Shown piece after piece: positions 1-6,273 of a stretch of 6,604 bases of DNA. The stretch is from Pseudomonadota bacterium. GTDB taxonomy: Bacteria; Myxococcota; Bradymonadia; UBA4248. How positions within the stretch are numbered: the first letter of the stretch is position 1; each line of letters opens with the position of its first letter. The position numbers and the translations under genes were made by a program. The stretch covers positions 1 through 6,604 of the forward strand of contig JAGACY010000107.1 of assembly GCA_017613855.1 (NCBI GenBank). The letters run 5' to 3'. The notes beneath the pieces are model-generated. The model ran no database searches. It worked only from the letters and a program-made list of their open reading frames with translations, and was not told the origin of the DNA.

Positions 1-819
1 GCAGACATTCCCGTTATGTCGAAGATCGAGAAGCCCGAGGCACTCGACAATATAGAATCCATTTTGGAAGCATCGGATGCCATTATGATAGCACGTGGTG
101 ATCTCGGTGTTGAAATGCCAGCCGAGGAAATTCCCCTCATTCAAAAAGAATTAACCCGCATGGCGATTTGTTCCAACCGCCCAGTGGTGGTAGCAACCCA
201 GATGCTGGAATCGATGATTGAATCTGGTACACCGACACGTGCTGAAGTGACGGATGTTGCCTGGGCAGCTATGGCGGGTGCGGATGCTGTCATGCTTTCG
301 GGTGAAACTTCGGTCGGCAAACATCCCGTCGAAGCCGTAAAAAATATGGATCGCATCGTGCGAATGATTGAGGGTTATCAGGCCAAGCAGGATCGCTTTT
401 TATCGCTCGTTTCTCATGAGCATTTGGCGGATTATGAGCCTTCTATTTCCGATCAAATCTTAGAAGGCCTTTCCCGTTCGGCAACCAAAATGGCGCGAGA
501 ACTCAATGCGAAAGCCGTGGCTGTATGTGCCAAAACCGGGACGACAGCGCGCATGGTTTCGGAAGAACGCCCGATGGCTCCCATTATTGGCATGAGTACG
601 GAAAAACGGATTTGTGCCCGAATGAGTCTTTATTGGGGTGTGTTACCGGTTCTCGTTGAGGACGAGGTTATTCGTGCTCCGTGGAAATATCTTCCCGATA
701 TTCTTAAGGGAACGCATCTTTACAATTCGGAAGAAGATACAGGGCGCTATGTTGTTCTTGTCACACTTAGAGATTATGCGATGGCGTTGACGCCTTCACT
801 GAAGATCCTGGTGGATTAA
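1..819 (+). CDS. pyk: Pyruvate kinase, 3' part (5' end outside window)
   Basis: Pyruvate kinase converts phosphoenolpyruvate and ADP to pyruvate and ATP in the cytoplasm, the last step of glycolysis. The frame is open from base 1, and 272 residues are visible of the roughly 470-480 usual for the family. The N-terminal third, including most of the barrel start and the B domain, lies outside the window. Counting from the first visible codon, the catalytic segment SKIEKPE gives Lys8 and metal ligand Glu10, ARGDLG gives metal ligand Asp34, and ATQMLESM gives Thr66. Their spacing matches rabbit muscle K270, E272, D296 and T328. PTRAE and MLSGET follow. Residues from about 140 to the end fit the C-terminal alpha/beta domain, with GTTARMVS. 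One oddity is DVAW, where the family usually has DVAN. The ATG at base 16 is internal and not a start. The identification is secure; which isozyme it is cannot be told. Confidence 0.97.
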   Translation, partial: ADIPVMSKIEKPEALDNIESILEASDAIMIARGDLGVEMPAEEIPLIQKELTRMAICSNRPVVVATQMLESMIESGTPTRAEVTDVAWAAMAGADAVMLSGETSVGKHPVEAVKNMDRIVRMIEGYQAKQDRFLSLVSHEHLADYEPSISDQILEGLSRSATKMARELNAKAVAVCAKTGTTARMVSEERPMAPIIGMSTEKRICARMSLYWGVLPVLVEDEVIRAPWKYLPDILKGTHLYNSEEDTGRYVVLVTLRDYAMALTPSLKILVD

Positions 820-821
820 TG

Positions 822-862
822 ATTGCTTTCCCCCGGACTCAAAGCGGTGAGCCGGGGGCAAT
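822..862. terminator. Hairpin between convergent pyk and FIST genes
   Basis: A GC-rich stem begins just after the pyk stop codon. CCCCCGG (830-836) pairs with CCGGGGG (852-858), then after a one-base bulge CTCA (838-841) pairs with TGAG (848-851), with loop AAGCGG. Outer arms ATTG and CAAT add four pairs. No T-run follows on either strand, so this is not a canonical intrinsic terminator. Its position between two converging genes suggests it ends transcription or protects 3' ends in both directions. A weaker stem, GGTATT (869-874) with AATACC (882-887), lies beside it. Confidence 0.45.
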
Positions 863-908
863 GCCTGTGGTATTCCGGAAAAATACCGAATATGCAGTGT
901 AGGAATAA

Positions 909-2054
909 TTATTCGGCAGCAGGGATATGTTTTAGCAGCAGGACAATTTCGATCATCATGTTGCCATGATAGTCCTGGCTTGCATTTTTGAGTCTTCCCT
1001 GTTCTCCGTAAGTGGTGCAGCCAATGAATGGAATGCTGCCGAAAGCGTCTTTTGCCTGTTCACAGACGATTTCCATTCCGTCAGCAATGATGGAAGCACT
1101 TCCTGCACAGAACATGATTAATGCCGCTTGAACGCTCGATTTTTCGACCTGTTCCAAGGCATTTTTAATGACATTTCCGATATGTGTAATGATGGAAGAT
1201 TCAGTTCCTCTCATGAGTTGAATCTCAGCCCCTTGCGGAACTTCGGAAAAGAGGTGAATCGATTTTGCATCAGGATCGATGAAATAGGGGTGACATAGCC
1301 AAAAACCGCAATCCGGTTCATTTGGCATGGTCCTTCCCAATGGATAGAGTCCGCAGGATCGCGGCAGCATGCCCCCACGTTTGAAATAGGGCTCAAACAT
1401 GCCATCTGTCCATTCATTATAGACATCGACCGCAGGTCGATTGTCGATCGATTCCAGCACACGCCCATGGGATGCGGTAACGATTCCTCTATTGAGTGTT
1501 GGCATATAACCGCCGCAAGCAATGGAGCAGACGAAGCGATTATTCAACATCTGAATAATGAGTACCCCTTGTGAAATGATCGTATCATTTAGAAAGATAA
1601 AGGGTTCTGTGAGGAATTTATCATAACCGGCGGTTGCGCCAAAGACTTGTGCAGAGGGTGAGAAAACATCGTGAATCGCTTCAATGGTGCGTTCTTCAGT
1701 TCCCTGTGTGCCATGAATAAAGAAAGATCTGGCATTGGGATAGTCAGCACCCCATTTCCTGAGATGTTCACTGACATGCTCACGAATATTTTGGGTATGA
1801 GATAAGTCAATGGCAGTTACTCTCAGTTCGAGATTATCTTCGTCCTCGATGAGAAGGCCATAAATGCCGCGTTTGAACCCATCTGAGAGCAGAATACCAT
1901 GAAAGGAACTTAGTCCCCAGATTATGAGCGATGGCAATTCACTATGGATTTTATTGAGTAATTCTAAATCCAGAGATTGGGTCGTGTAAACGATCAAATA
2001 TTTTGGCCCATGCCATGTTTCCATTTCGGGGCGTGTTAGATTGACGATTTGCAT
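909..2054 (-). CDS. FIST-domain sensory protein (FIST_N plus FIST_C)
   Basis: This is a stand-alone FIST protein. The FIST_N/FIST_C pair is a predicted small-ligand sensing module, often found in or beside signal-transduction proteins; the ligand is not known here. The N-terminal half carries FFIHGTQGTEE and the glycine-rich VFGATAGYD typical of FIST_N. The C-terminal half runs from about GGYMPTLNRGIVTAS through the ESIDNRPAVDVYNEW stretch, PLGRTMPNEP and VPQGAEIQLM to the hallmark PFIGCTTYGEQG, all FIST_C-like. No kinase, receiver, transmembrane or signal-peptide segment is seen, so it is probably cytoplasmic. The ATG at 2054 (381 aa) is chosen because GGAG lies 6 nt upstream of it and it leaves a leader of about 30 nt after the predicted promoter. 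ATG at 2066 (385 aa) is possible. TTG at 2075 would leave almost no leader. No kinase or chemotaxis gene is adjacent, so its partner is unknown. Confidence 0.88.
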   Translation of the reverse strand: MQIVNLTRPEMETWHGPKYLIVYTTQSLDLELLNKIHSELPSLIIWGLSSFHGILLSDGFKRGIYGLLIEDEDNLELRVTAIDLSHTQNIREHVSEHLRKWGADYPNARSFFIHGTQGTEERTIEAIHDVFSPSAQVFGATAGYDKFLTEPFIFLNDTIISQGVLIIQMLNNRFVCSIACGGYMPTLNRGIVTASHGRVLESIDNRPAVDVYNEWTDGMFEPYFKRGGMLPRSCGLYPLGRTMPNEPDCGFWLCHPYFIDPDAKSIHLFSEVPQGAEIQLMRGTESSIITHIGNVIKNALEQVEKSSVQAALIMFCAGSASIIADGMEIVCEQAKDAFGSIPFIGCTTYGEQGRLKNASQDYHGNMMIEIVLLLKHIPAAE

Positions 2055-2089
2055 GACAGACTCCATGTAACTCAACCCAGAAAAAAGAT

Positions 2090-2118
2090 ATTTTAATGTT
2101 TTTATCGTGTCTTGTCCA
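2090..2118 (-). promoter_or_regulatory. Sigma70-type promoter of the FIST gene
   Basis: On the minus strand, -35 TGGACA (2118-2113) and -10 TAAAAT (2095-2090) are separated by exactly 17 bp. Each matches the consensus at five of six positions. The predicted start of transcription is near 2083, about 29 nt before the preferred ATG at 2054. This is the best promoter-like site in the window. Confidence 0.6.
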
Positions 2119-2132
2119 CGGATTTAATAATG

Positions 2133-2160
2133 CAGAATTCAGAATACAGCATGCAGCATG
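2133..2160. repeat. Four tandem 7-bp units upstream of the FIST promoter
   Basis: Four head-to-tail heptamers read CAGAATT, CAGAATA and then CAGCATG twice, sharing the pattern CAG(A/C)AT plus a variable base. The array ends 14 bp upstream of the predicted -35 box of the FIST gene. This is a position where an activator or repressor could bind, but the 7-bp period does not match the 10.5-bp helical repeat. It may simply be a small slippage-derived microsatellite. Confidence 0.6.
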
Positions 2161-2326
2161 ACTATACAGAGCCAAAGGCATCATTAAAACTTGTAAATAT
2201 CACTATATTTTGCATTCATCATGATTCATTCAGAAAAAGCCTGTTTCTTTGATGCATTTAACCTCAGAAAACCAATCGTTTGGAGCGGAGCGTTACCCAT
2301 TTATCATCAAAATTTAAATCTTTCCC

Positions 2327-2355
2327 TTGAAACGCTCTCATTTTATACATATTTA
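2327..2355 (+). promoter_or_regulatory. Weak candidate promoter of the SNase-like gene
   Basis: TTGAAA (2327-2332) is a good -35 match. At a 17-bp spacing the only -10 is TATTTA (2350-2355), which is poor, and the better TATACA at 2344 is too close. The site is listed because it lies in the right place, about 45 bp before the start codon. It is a guess. Confidence 0.25.
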
Positions 2356-2398
2356 AAGGATAACACGCAGTGGCGTGCTGCATAATCGGGAGAGTATT

Positions 2399-3850
2399 AT
2401 GAGAAAAAATGGTTGGCCAATCGCGAGTATTCTAATCTGTTTAATGGCATGCACCTACTGGGGGTGTAGTGATGAAAACTCGTCCAATGATGCTGATGGC
2501 GATAACGATGATTGTATCATTTTTGGCAATGTCGTGTGCTCCACTAATGAGACACGCTGTATCGGCAATGTGCTCCAGAAATGCAGTATAAACTCACAGG
2601 GTTGTTTTTATTGGGAAAGAGTACAGGAATGTTCGGTTTGTTCTAACGGTGCATGCAGCGAGAACCCACCGCAGCCTTGTTCTGACGGAACATGTAGCGA
2701 GAACCCACCGCAGCCTTGTTCTGACGGAACGTGTAGCGAGAATCCCCCCAGTTGCACGAATGCCTGTACCCAGAATGACGTGCGCTGCGAAGGGAATGTC
2801 TTGCAGAACTGTGTTGTGGGAGAGAATGGGTGCACCAATTGGAAGGATGAAAAAACTTGTTCCAACGGATGTGAATCCAATCAGTGTGTGCCGGATACCA
2901 TACCGAAAGAGTGCGATAATGTATGTAATATTGGGCAATTCTATTGCGAAGGTCAAACCGTGATGGAATGTCAAACCGATGCAGATGGCTGTCCCGTGGA
3001 GGTTGAAATCGAAAAATGTCCGGAATCATGTTCCAAGGGGGAATGTGTTGCCTGCAGCGGTGCCTGTGAAGTTGGCAAAAGAATCTGTGAAGGCAGAACG
3101 TTAAGTGAATGTGTTATGCATAATGGCTGTCCACGCTATGAATCCGTCAAAAAATGTGATTCCAGCTGTTATTCGAATGTTCAGAAATGCAGTGAGGATT
3201 TGCCGACGTGCAAGCTGGTTGATGGACGCAAAGCCACGATTTTGCAATGGACGGATGGAGACACCCTCTGGGTACGCGCGAAGTCCGATGGTACATGTAA
3301 CGATTATGAATATACTGCGGATTCAGCGGGAAATTATGACTGGCGCAATGTGCGCTATGATATTCGTGTCCATGGAATAGATGCACCTGAGTGCACCAAA
3401 GGGAAGAATAACTTTAATTATTATACCTGCATAAAGGACACGGATTATACGAATGACAACGAGCCCATGGGATATGAGTCATGGGAGGCGGCATCCAACC
3501 TGCTTGCGTATAAGGCAGAGGTTACGATTTATTGCGAACAGACTCAGAAAGATGGCAGCTGCGGTCTGGATGCAACCAAAAAGCGTTTTCTTGCCTATAT
3601 TGGATATGAATTGAACAATGCCTCTTACGATTTTAGTACAGAACATGCCCGTAAAGGCTATGCATTTTCGAGGACAGATTTTCAATGCGGGAAGCGTAAG
3701 GCAATTTGTGATGCCCAGAGTGAAGCGCAGGCGGCTAAGATAGGCATTTGGAGTCTGGCGGATACACCGGAAGACGTATTTGGACTGATGGGTTCTGATA
3801 AGAATAAGTGGCTGAAGTATATGCCGACACGTTGTAAGAATGCGAAGTAA
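2399..3850 (+). CDS. Secreted Cys-rich lipoprotein with SNase-like nuclease domain
   Basis: This 483-residue protein has three parts. Residues 1-23 form a lipoprotein-type signal with candidate lipobox LMAC (Cys18) or WGC (Cys23), followed by an acidic Asn/Asp-rich linker. Residues about 47-264 carry four Cys-rich modules, roughly C-x-G-N-V-L-x-x-C, a G-C pair, then several spaced cysteines, at about 47-86, 119-163, 172-216 and 219-264. Residues about 271-475 resemble a thermonuclease (SNase) domain: DGDT (Asp288), IRVHGIDAPE (Arg323, Asp328, Glu331) and KKRFLAYI (Arg396). These match nuclease residues D21, R35, D40, E43 and R87, so calcium-dependent phosphodiesterase activity on DNA or RNA at the cell surface is plausible. 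The cysteines suggest an oxidising, extracytoplasmic location. The ATG at 2399 is chosen over GTG at 2375 because GGGAG precedes it by 6 nt and the signal peptide begins there. The gene stands alone, with a terminator after it. Confidence 0.88.
   Translation: MRKNGWPIASILICLMACTYWGCSDENSSNDADGDNDDCIIFGNVVCSTNETRCIGNVLQKCSINSQGCFYWERVQECSVCSNGACSENPPQPCSDGTCSENPPQPCSDGTCSENPPSCTNACTQNDVRCEGNVLQNCVVGENGCTNWKDEKTCSNGCESNQCVPDTIPKECDNVCNIGQFYCEGQTVMECQTDADGCPVEVEIEKCPESCSKGECVACSGACEVGKRICEGRTLSECVMHNGCPRYESVKKCDSSCYSNVQKCSEDLPTCKLVDGRKATILQWTDGDTLWVRAKSDGTCNDYEYTADSAGNYDWRNVRYDIRVHGIDAPECTKGKNNFNYYTCIKDTDYTNDNEPMGYESWEAASNLLAYKAEVTIYCEQTQKDGSCGLDATKKRFLAYIGYELNNASYDFSTEHARKGYAFSRTDFQCGKRKAICDAQSEAQAAKIGIWSLADTPEDVFGLMGSDKNKWLKYMPTRCKNAK
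2639..2749 (+). repeat. 39-bp in-frame tandem repeat in the SNase-like gene
   Basis: Two complete 39-bp units (2654-2692 and 2693-2731) differ at only two bases. They are flanked by a partial unit before (from 2639) and after (2732-2749). Each unit encodes 13 residues, C-S-E-N-P-P-Q-P-C-S-D-G-T. The length keeps the reading frame, so copy number could change without breaking the gene. The repeat lies between Cys module 1 and module 2 and adds Pro/Cys-rich linker. Confidence 0.93.
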
Positions 3851-3875
3851 GTCGCTAAAAAAAAGCGCGCAGCGC

Positions 3876-3918
3876 AGCCGCGTGTATTCGCCAAGTTGGC
3901 GAATAGCGCGGCTTTTTT
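3876..3918 (+). terminator. Intrinsic terminator after the SNase-like gene
   Basis: AGCCGCG (3876-3882) pairs with CGCGGCT (3907-3913), and inside it TATTCGCCA (3885-3893) pairs with TGGCGAATA (3897-3905), with loop AGT. A T-run (3913-3918) follows directly. The stem begins 26 bp after the stop codon. An A-run at 3857-3864 lies upstream, but an unpaired GC-rich stretch separates it from the stem, so termination is mainly on the plus strand. Confidence 0.87.
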
Positions 3919-3947
3919 GTCTGCGTATGCCGTCAGGCATAGCAGAC
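3919..3947. repeat. Second hairpin abutting the terminator
   Basis: GTCTGC (3919-3924) pairs with GCAGAC (3942-3947) and TATGCC (3926-3931) with GGCATA (3936-3941), with a single bulged G and loop GTCA. That gives 12 pairs starting at the first base after the terminator T-run. No T-run follows it, so it is not a second intrinsic terminator. It may belong to an intergenic palindrome family, or act in the leader region of the next gene. Confidence 0.6.
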
Positions 3948-3971
3948 TTTACAAAACGTGCTAAAAGCCTA

Positions 3972-3999
3972 TTGTCGCCTAGCCCCAAACCATGATAAA
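3972..3999 (+). promoter_or_regulatory. Weak candidate promoter for the membrane-protein gene
   Basis: TTGTCG (3972-3977) and GATAAA (3994-3999) are spaced 16 bp apart, each matching four of six consensus positions. The site follows a terminator and precedes the start codon by about 50 bp, where a promoter is expected. Sequence support is weak. Confidence 0.25.
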
Positions 4000-4047
4000 T
4001 CGTAAACTGATTTGCTGTGTGGCAAGTCTTGTTTAGGAAAGGTTGGT

Positions 4048-5355
4048 ATGAGTCGAAACGTCATTATCATCATTCTCGTTGTTTCTATTCTCGTCGTTCT
4101 TGGATTAGGCGGTGCGCTTGGCTACATTATTTATTCGCGTTCCAATTCGAATGTCGTTCAGGATATGGAGCAGATAAAGAGCCGCAAGTATTTGATTCAG
4201 GACAAGTTTGCGGGACGTGAAGCGGAAGCCATTGAAATCGTCAAAAAATTTCAGGTTTTAGACCCGAAATATATGGATGCGGTGATTGAGCACAAGAAGA
4301 GCGGTGCCCCCATCAACGCTCGCAAAAAGCGCGTCACCATAGAATCCCTCGTCAATAAGCAGTTCCTGGAAAAACGGTTTAATATGAACTTCCTTAAGCG
4401 TGGTGAATGGCGTGCGCTGCATCTGGATACGGATACGGAAGTAGGAGCTGACCAGACGCCGGACCCGCAATACGAAGTCTATCTGGATTACCAGGATGAA
4501 GCCGTCACCGTCGGTCCGGTTTGGATCGTCGACCTGGAAACGAAAATCGTCGTTCCCCGCAATGCCATGGCGAGTATTTTTGACCGCAACCTGCTCAATT
4601 ATGCGACGGTCGAAGAGAATCTCAAACGTCCGGAAAGCGTCGTTCACGCTATTACGGCCCATAAATTCGATGTCGGTATTGATTTAGGCGGCGTTTTTCT
4701 GCTTCACTTCCTCAAGCTGACCAGCGATCCGAAGCATTCAAATGACGAAATCATTGGCTGGACAGTCATGCATGAGTTTGAGGATGATTATTCGGCGTAT
4801 TTCCAATGGAAAGAACTTGGCGAGAATAAGGTTGCGAAGTTCCGCTTTAACTGGGCGAGTAAGAGTCTGGAACCAAGGGGACTGCTTGCAATTGACCTGA
4901 TGGCCGCCGGTGAAAATATGGAAAAGGTCGAGCCCGTCGACATCTATCCTCGCGAATATACCAACAATCTCGGAATTCCGCGCACAGAACGCTGGACGCG
5001 CGGCCATGCCTGCCGAAGCAAGGATTATCAAGATATTTGTACGGCATTTGTCAAGGTGCTTGAGCAGACCGAGTTTATTAATGCCATGGCCTGGCTTTTG
5101 ACGAATGGCGAACCGAATGCCAACCGCCGCGTAGAGCAGTGCAAGAATGACAGAAAATGCAGTTGGGTAACGAAGATCGCAACGGGCGCAAATAATCCCA
5201 AAAATAAATCTTCTCTCGTCGAAATCGGCTACAAATACGAGTTGAACAATCGCGATAATTTCGTGAGGTTCCTCGTCGATTCTGAAAAAGAAACCGTTAC
5301 ACCGCTCGATAAAATCAGCCAGTGGGCTTATTATAGCGTCACACCAAGAACGTAA
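4048..5355 (+). CDS. Unrecognised protein with N-terminal membrane anchor
   Basis: No family was recognised for this 435-residue protein. Residues 5-29 form one strongly hydrophobic segment rich in Ile, Val and Leu, with Arg3 before it and Arg31 after it. It therefore looks like an uncleaved signal anchor with the remainder probably periplasmic, although the charge pattern does not settle the topology. The body is soluble and charged, with no repeats or coiled coil evident. It contains exactly four cysteines, all in the last third: Cys322, Cys331, Cys365 and Cys371. Two disulfides would fit a periplasmic location, and a metal site is an alternative. The ATG at 4048 is chosen because AGGAAAGG lies 5 nt upstream and the membrane segment follows. 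A TTG at 4012 would add 12 residues with no binding site. Terminators lie on both sides, so the gene is probably transcribed alone. Confidence 0.82.
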   Translation: MSRNVIIIILVVSILVVLGLGGALGYIIYSRSNSNVVQDMEQIKSRKYLIQDKFAGREAEAIEIVKKFQVLDPKYMDAVIEHKKSGAPINARKKRVTIESLVNKQFLEKRFNMNFLKRGEWRALHLDTDTEVGADQTPDPQYEVYLDYQDEAVTVGPVWIVDLETKIVVPRNAMASIFDRNLLNYATVEENLKRPESVVHAITAHKFDVGIDLGGVFLLHFLKLTSDPKHSNDEIIGWTVMHEFEDDYSAYFQWKELGENKVAKFRFNWASKSLEPRGLLAIDLMAAGENMEKVEPVDIYPREYTNNLGIPRTERWTRGHACRSKDYQDICTAFVKVLEQTEFINAMAWLLTNGEPNANRRVEQCKNDRKCSWVTKIATGANNPKNKSSLVEIGYKYELNNRDNFVRFLVDSEKETVTPLDKISQWAYYSVTPRT

Positions 5356-5360
5356 TTATC

Positions 5361-5396
5361 AGAAGCCATTCACATCAGAATGGCTTCTTTTTTTTT
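5361..5396 (+). terminator. Intrinsic terminator after the membrane-protein gene
   Basis: A perfect 11-bp stem joins AGAAGCCATTC (5361-5371) and GAATGGCTTCT (5378-5388) with a six-base loop. It is followed by an unbroken T-run to 5396. It begins 6 bp after the stop codon and is a textbook intrinsic terminator. Confidence 0.93.
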
Positions 5397-5400
5397 CGGT

Positions 5401-5510
5401 GCGCAGGCTATTTCGGCATTCGCCTCAATACGCCTTGCGCATTTCGCCTTTTGGCCGTCGGCCAATGCGGCGAAATTTCATTTTGGGAGATTGCAGACCT
5501 CACGTCTGTA
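5401..5510. repeat. Three-hairpin structured intergenic element
   Basis: Nearly the whole gap before the crotonase gene can fold. Hairpin A (5401-5440) pairs GCGCA, GGC, TATT and GGC with their complements through small bulges, about 15 pairs with loop ATTC. Hairpin B (5441-5476) abuts it: ATTTCGCC pairs with GGCGAAAT and, inside, TTGGCC with GGCCAA, loop GTC. Hairpin C (5492-5510) pairs TGCAGAC with GTCTGTA, including one G-T. It could be a dispersed repeat of the REP type, a decayed small mobile element, or a structured mRNA leader. The sequence does not decide between them. No promoter for the downstream gene was recognised in it. Confidence 0.6.
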
Positions 5511-5521
5511 CAAAGACCGTC

Positions 5522-6259
5522 ATGATTTCAGTTCGTTACGAAAATGCTCTGGCGCGCTGTACAATTGACATCGGCAAGGTCAATGCCTTTGGACGTGCCG
5601 ATATCCATGAACTTGAAGACCTGATCGAGTCGTTAAATCACGACTTTCCCGAGAAGATTAGGGCTGTTTCTTTCGAAAGTTCAAAGATTTCTCCCAAAGG
5701 ACTGCCCATTTTTTGTGCCGGAGCCGATCAAAAGGAACGGGTAGGGTGGAGCAGTGAGGAGATCTTATCTCACGTTGCATGGCAGCGCAGCGTCATCCAT
5801 CAATTGAGGCAATCCCCCCTCCATGTCATTTGCTGTGTCGATGGTTATGCTCTCGGCCTCGGTACAGAAATCTGTCTCGCTGCGGATTCTGTGATTGCCA
5901 CACCAAAGGCAGTCTTTGGATTTCCTGAAAAATCCTGGGGACTCATTCCCGGTGCAGGCGGGTATGCATGGGCACATGGCTGGGCCCCTCATCCCGAGGA
6001 TGCACAGTTTTACATCGAGCGCGAAACACGACTGGATTCCGAACACGCACAGTGGCTTGGGATTGTCGATATTCTGGCAGAGGATACTTCCGATTTTGAA
6101 CTGCAGATTGATTATCTCATGGGGTTCATTCTTTATGAATCGCCGGAAGACCAAATGGCACACAAAAAGAATTACCATGAAAAAATCGACTATAAACTTT
6201 TGTTTGAGCAGGAGCAGGAAGCTTATGCCCAATGCATTAAACGTAAGGGGATTGCTTAA
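5522..6259 (+). CDS. Crotonase-fold protein, enoyl-CoA hydratase/isomerase-like
   Basis: This 245-residue protein belongs to the crotonase superfamily, which binds acyl-CoA thioesters in the cytoplasm and stabilises an enolate in an oxyanion hole. The first oxyanion motif is FCAGAD (residues 64-69, Ala66). The second is GYALGLGTE, followed by FGFPEKSWGLIPGAGG. Glu116 and Glu136 are 20 residues apart and correspond to the two catalytic glutamates of enoyl-CoA hydratase, so hydration of an enoyl-CoA is chemically possible. Two departures stand out: Leu113 occupies the usual oxyanion glycine of the GGG motif, and the C-terminus stops early compared with typical members of about 255-260 residues. 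The substrate is unknown and no fatty-acid or benzoate-pathway genes are adjacent. The ATG at 5522 is chosen because homology begins there; only AAAGA, a poor binding site, precedes it. Extension to GTG at 5399 would run through hairpins and is rejected. Confidence 0.87.
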   Translation: MISVRYENALARCTIDIGKVNAFGRADIHELEDLIESLNHDFPEKIRAVSFESSKISPKGLPIFCAGADQKERVGWSSEEILSHVAWQRSVIHQLRQSPLHVICCVDGYALGLGTEICLAADSVIATPKAVFGFPEKSWGLIPGAGGYAWAHGWAPHPEDAQFYIERETRLDSEHAQWLGIVDILAEDTSDFELQIDYLMGFILYESPEDQMAHKKNYHEKIDYKLLFEQEQEAYAQCIKRKGIA

Positions 6260-6273
6260 ATGTAACTATTCAG

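Larger units (their letters stand above)
2055..2398. other. Divergent intergenic region between FIST and SNase-like genes
   Basis: These 344 bp separate two genes transcribed away from each other. The FIST-proximal end holds that gene's promoter and the heptamer array. From about 2161 to 2320 the sequence is AT-rich, and no ORF of note, RNA gene or strong palindrome was found. Towards the SNase-like gene there is a candidate -35 and a small leader hairpin, CACGC (2364-2368) with GCGTG (2373-2377), ending 11 nt before the ribosome binding site. The hairpin lies in the presumed 5' leader and might modulate translation, but it is short. Confidence 0.6.

Noticed and set aside
141..356. Minus-strand ORF inside pyruvate kinase
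   Set aside because: It lies antisense to strongly conserved pyruvate kinase motifs and shows no protein signature of its own; it is a shadow frame.
2639..2749. CRISPR-like array
   Set aside because: The 39-bp units are directly adjacent without spacers and stay in frame within a coding sequence.
2594..3029. Three overlapping minus-strand ORFs across the Cys-rich modules
   Set aside because: They mirror the repeats of the coding strand, including the 39-bp unit, in other frames, so their apparent repeats are by-products.
2399..3850. Toxin or defence-system effector role for the nuclease-like protein
   Set aside because: It has a secretion signal and no adjacent immunity, antitoxin or defence gene, so no such system can be supported.
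4012..4047. Upstream TTG start extending the membrane protein by 12 residues
   Set aside because: No ribosome binding site precedes it, while the ATG at 4048 has AGGAAAGG 5 nt upstream and directly begins the membrane anchor.
5399..5521. Upstream extension of the crotonase ORF to a GTG
   Set aside because: The added 41 residues are Arg-rich, unlike the family, and are encoded by three hairpins; crotonase similarity begins at the ATG at 5522.
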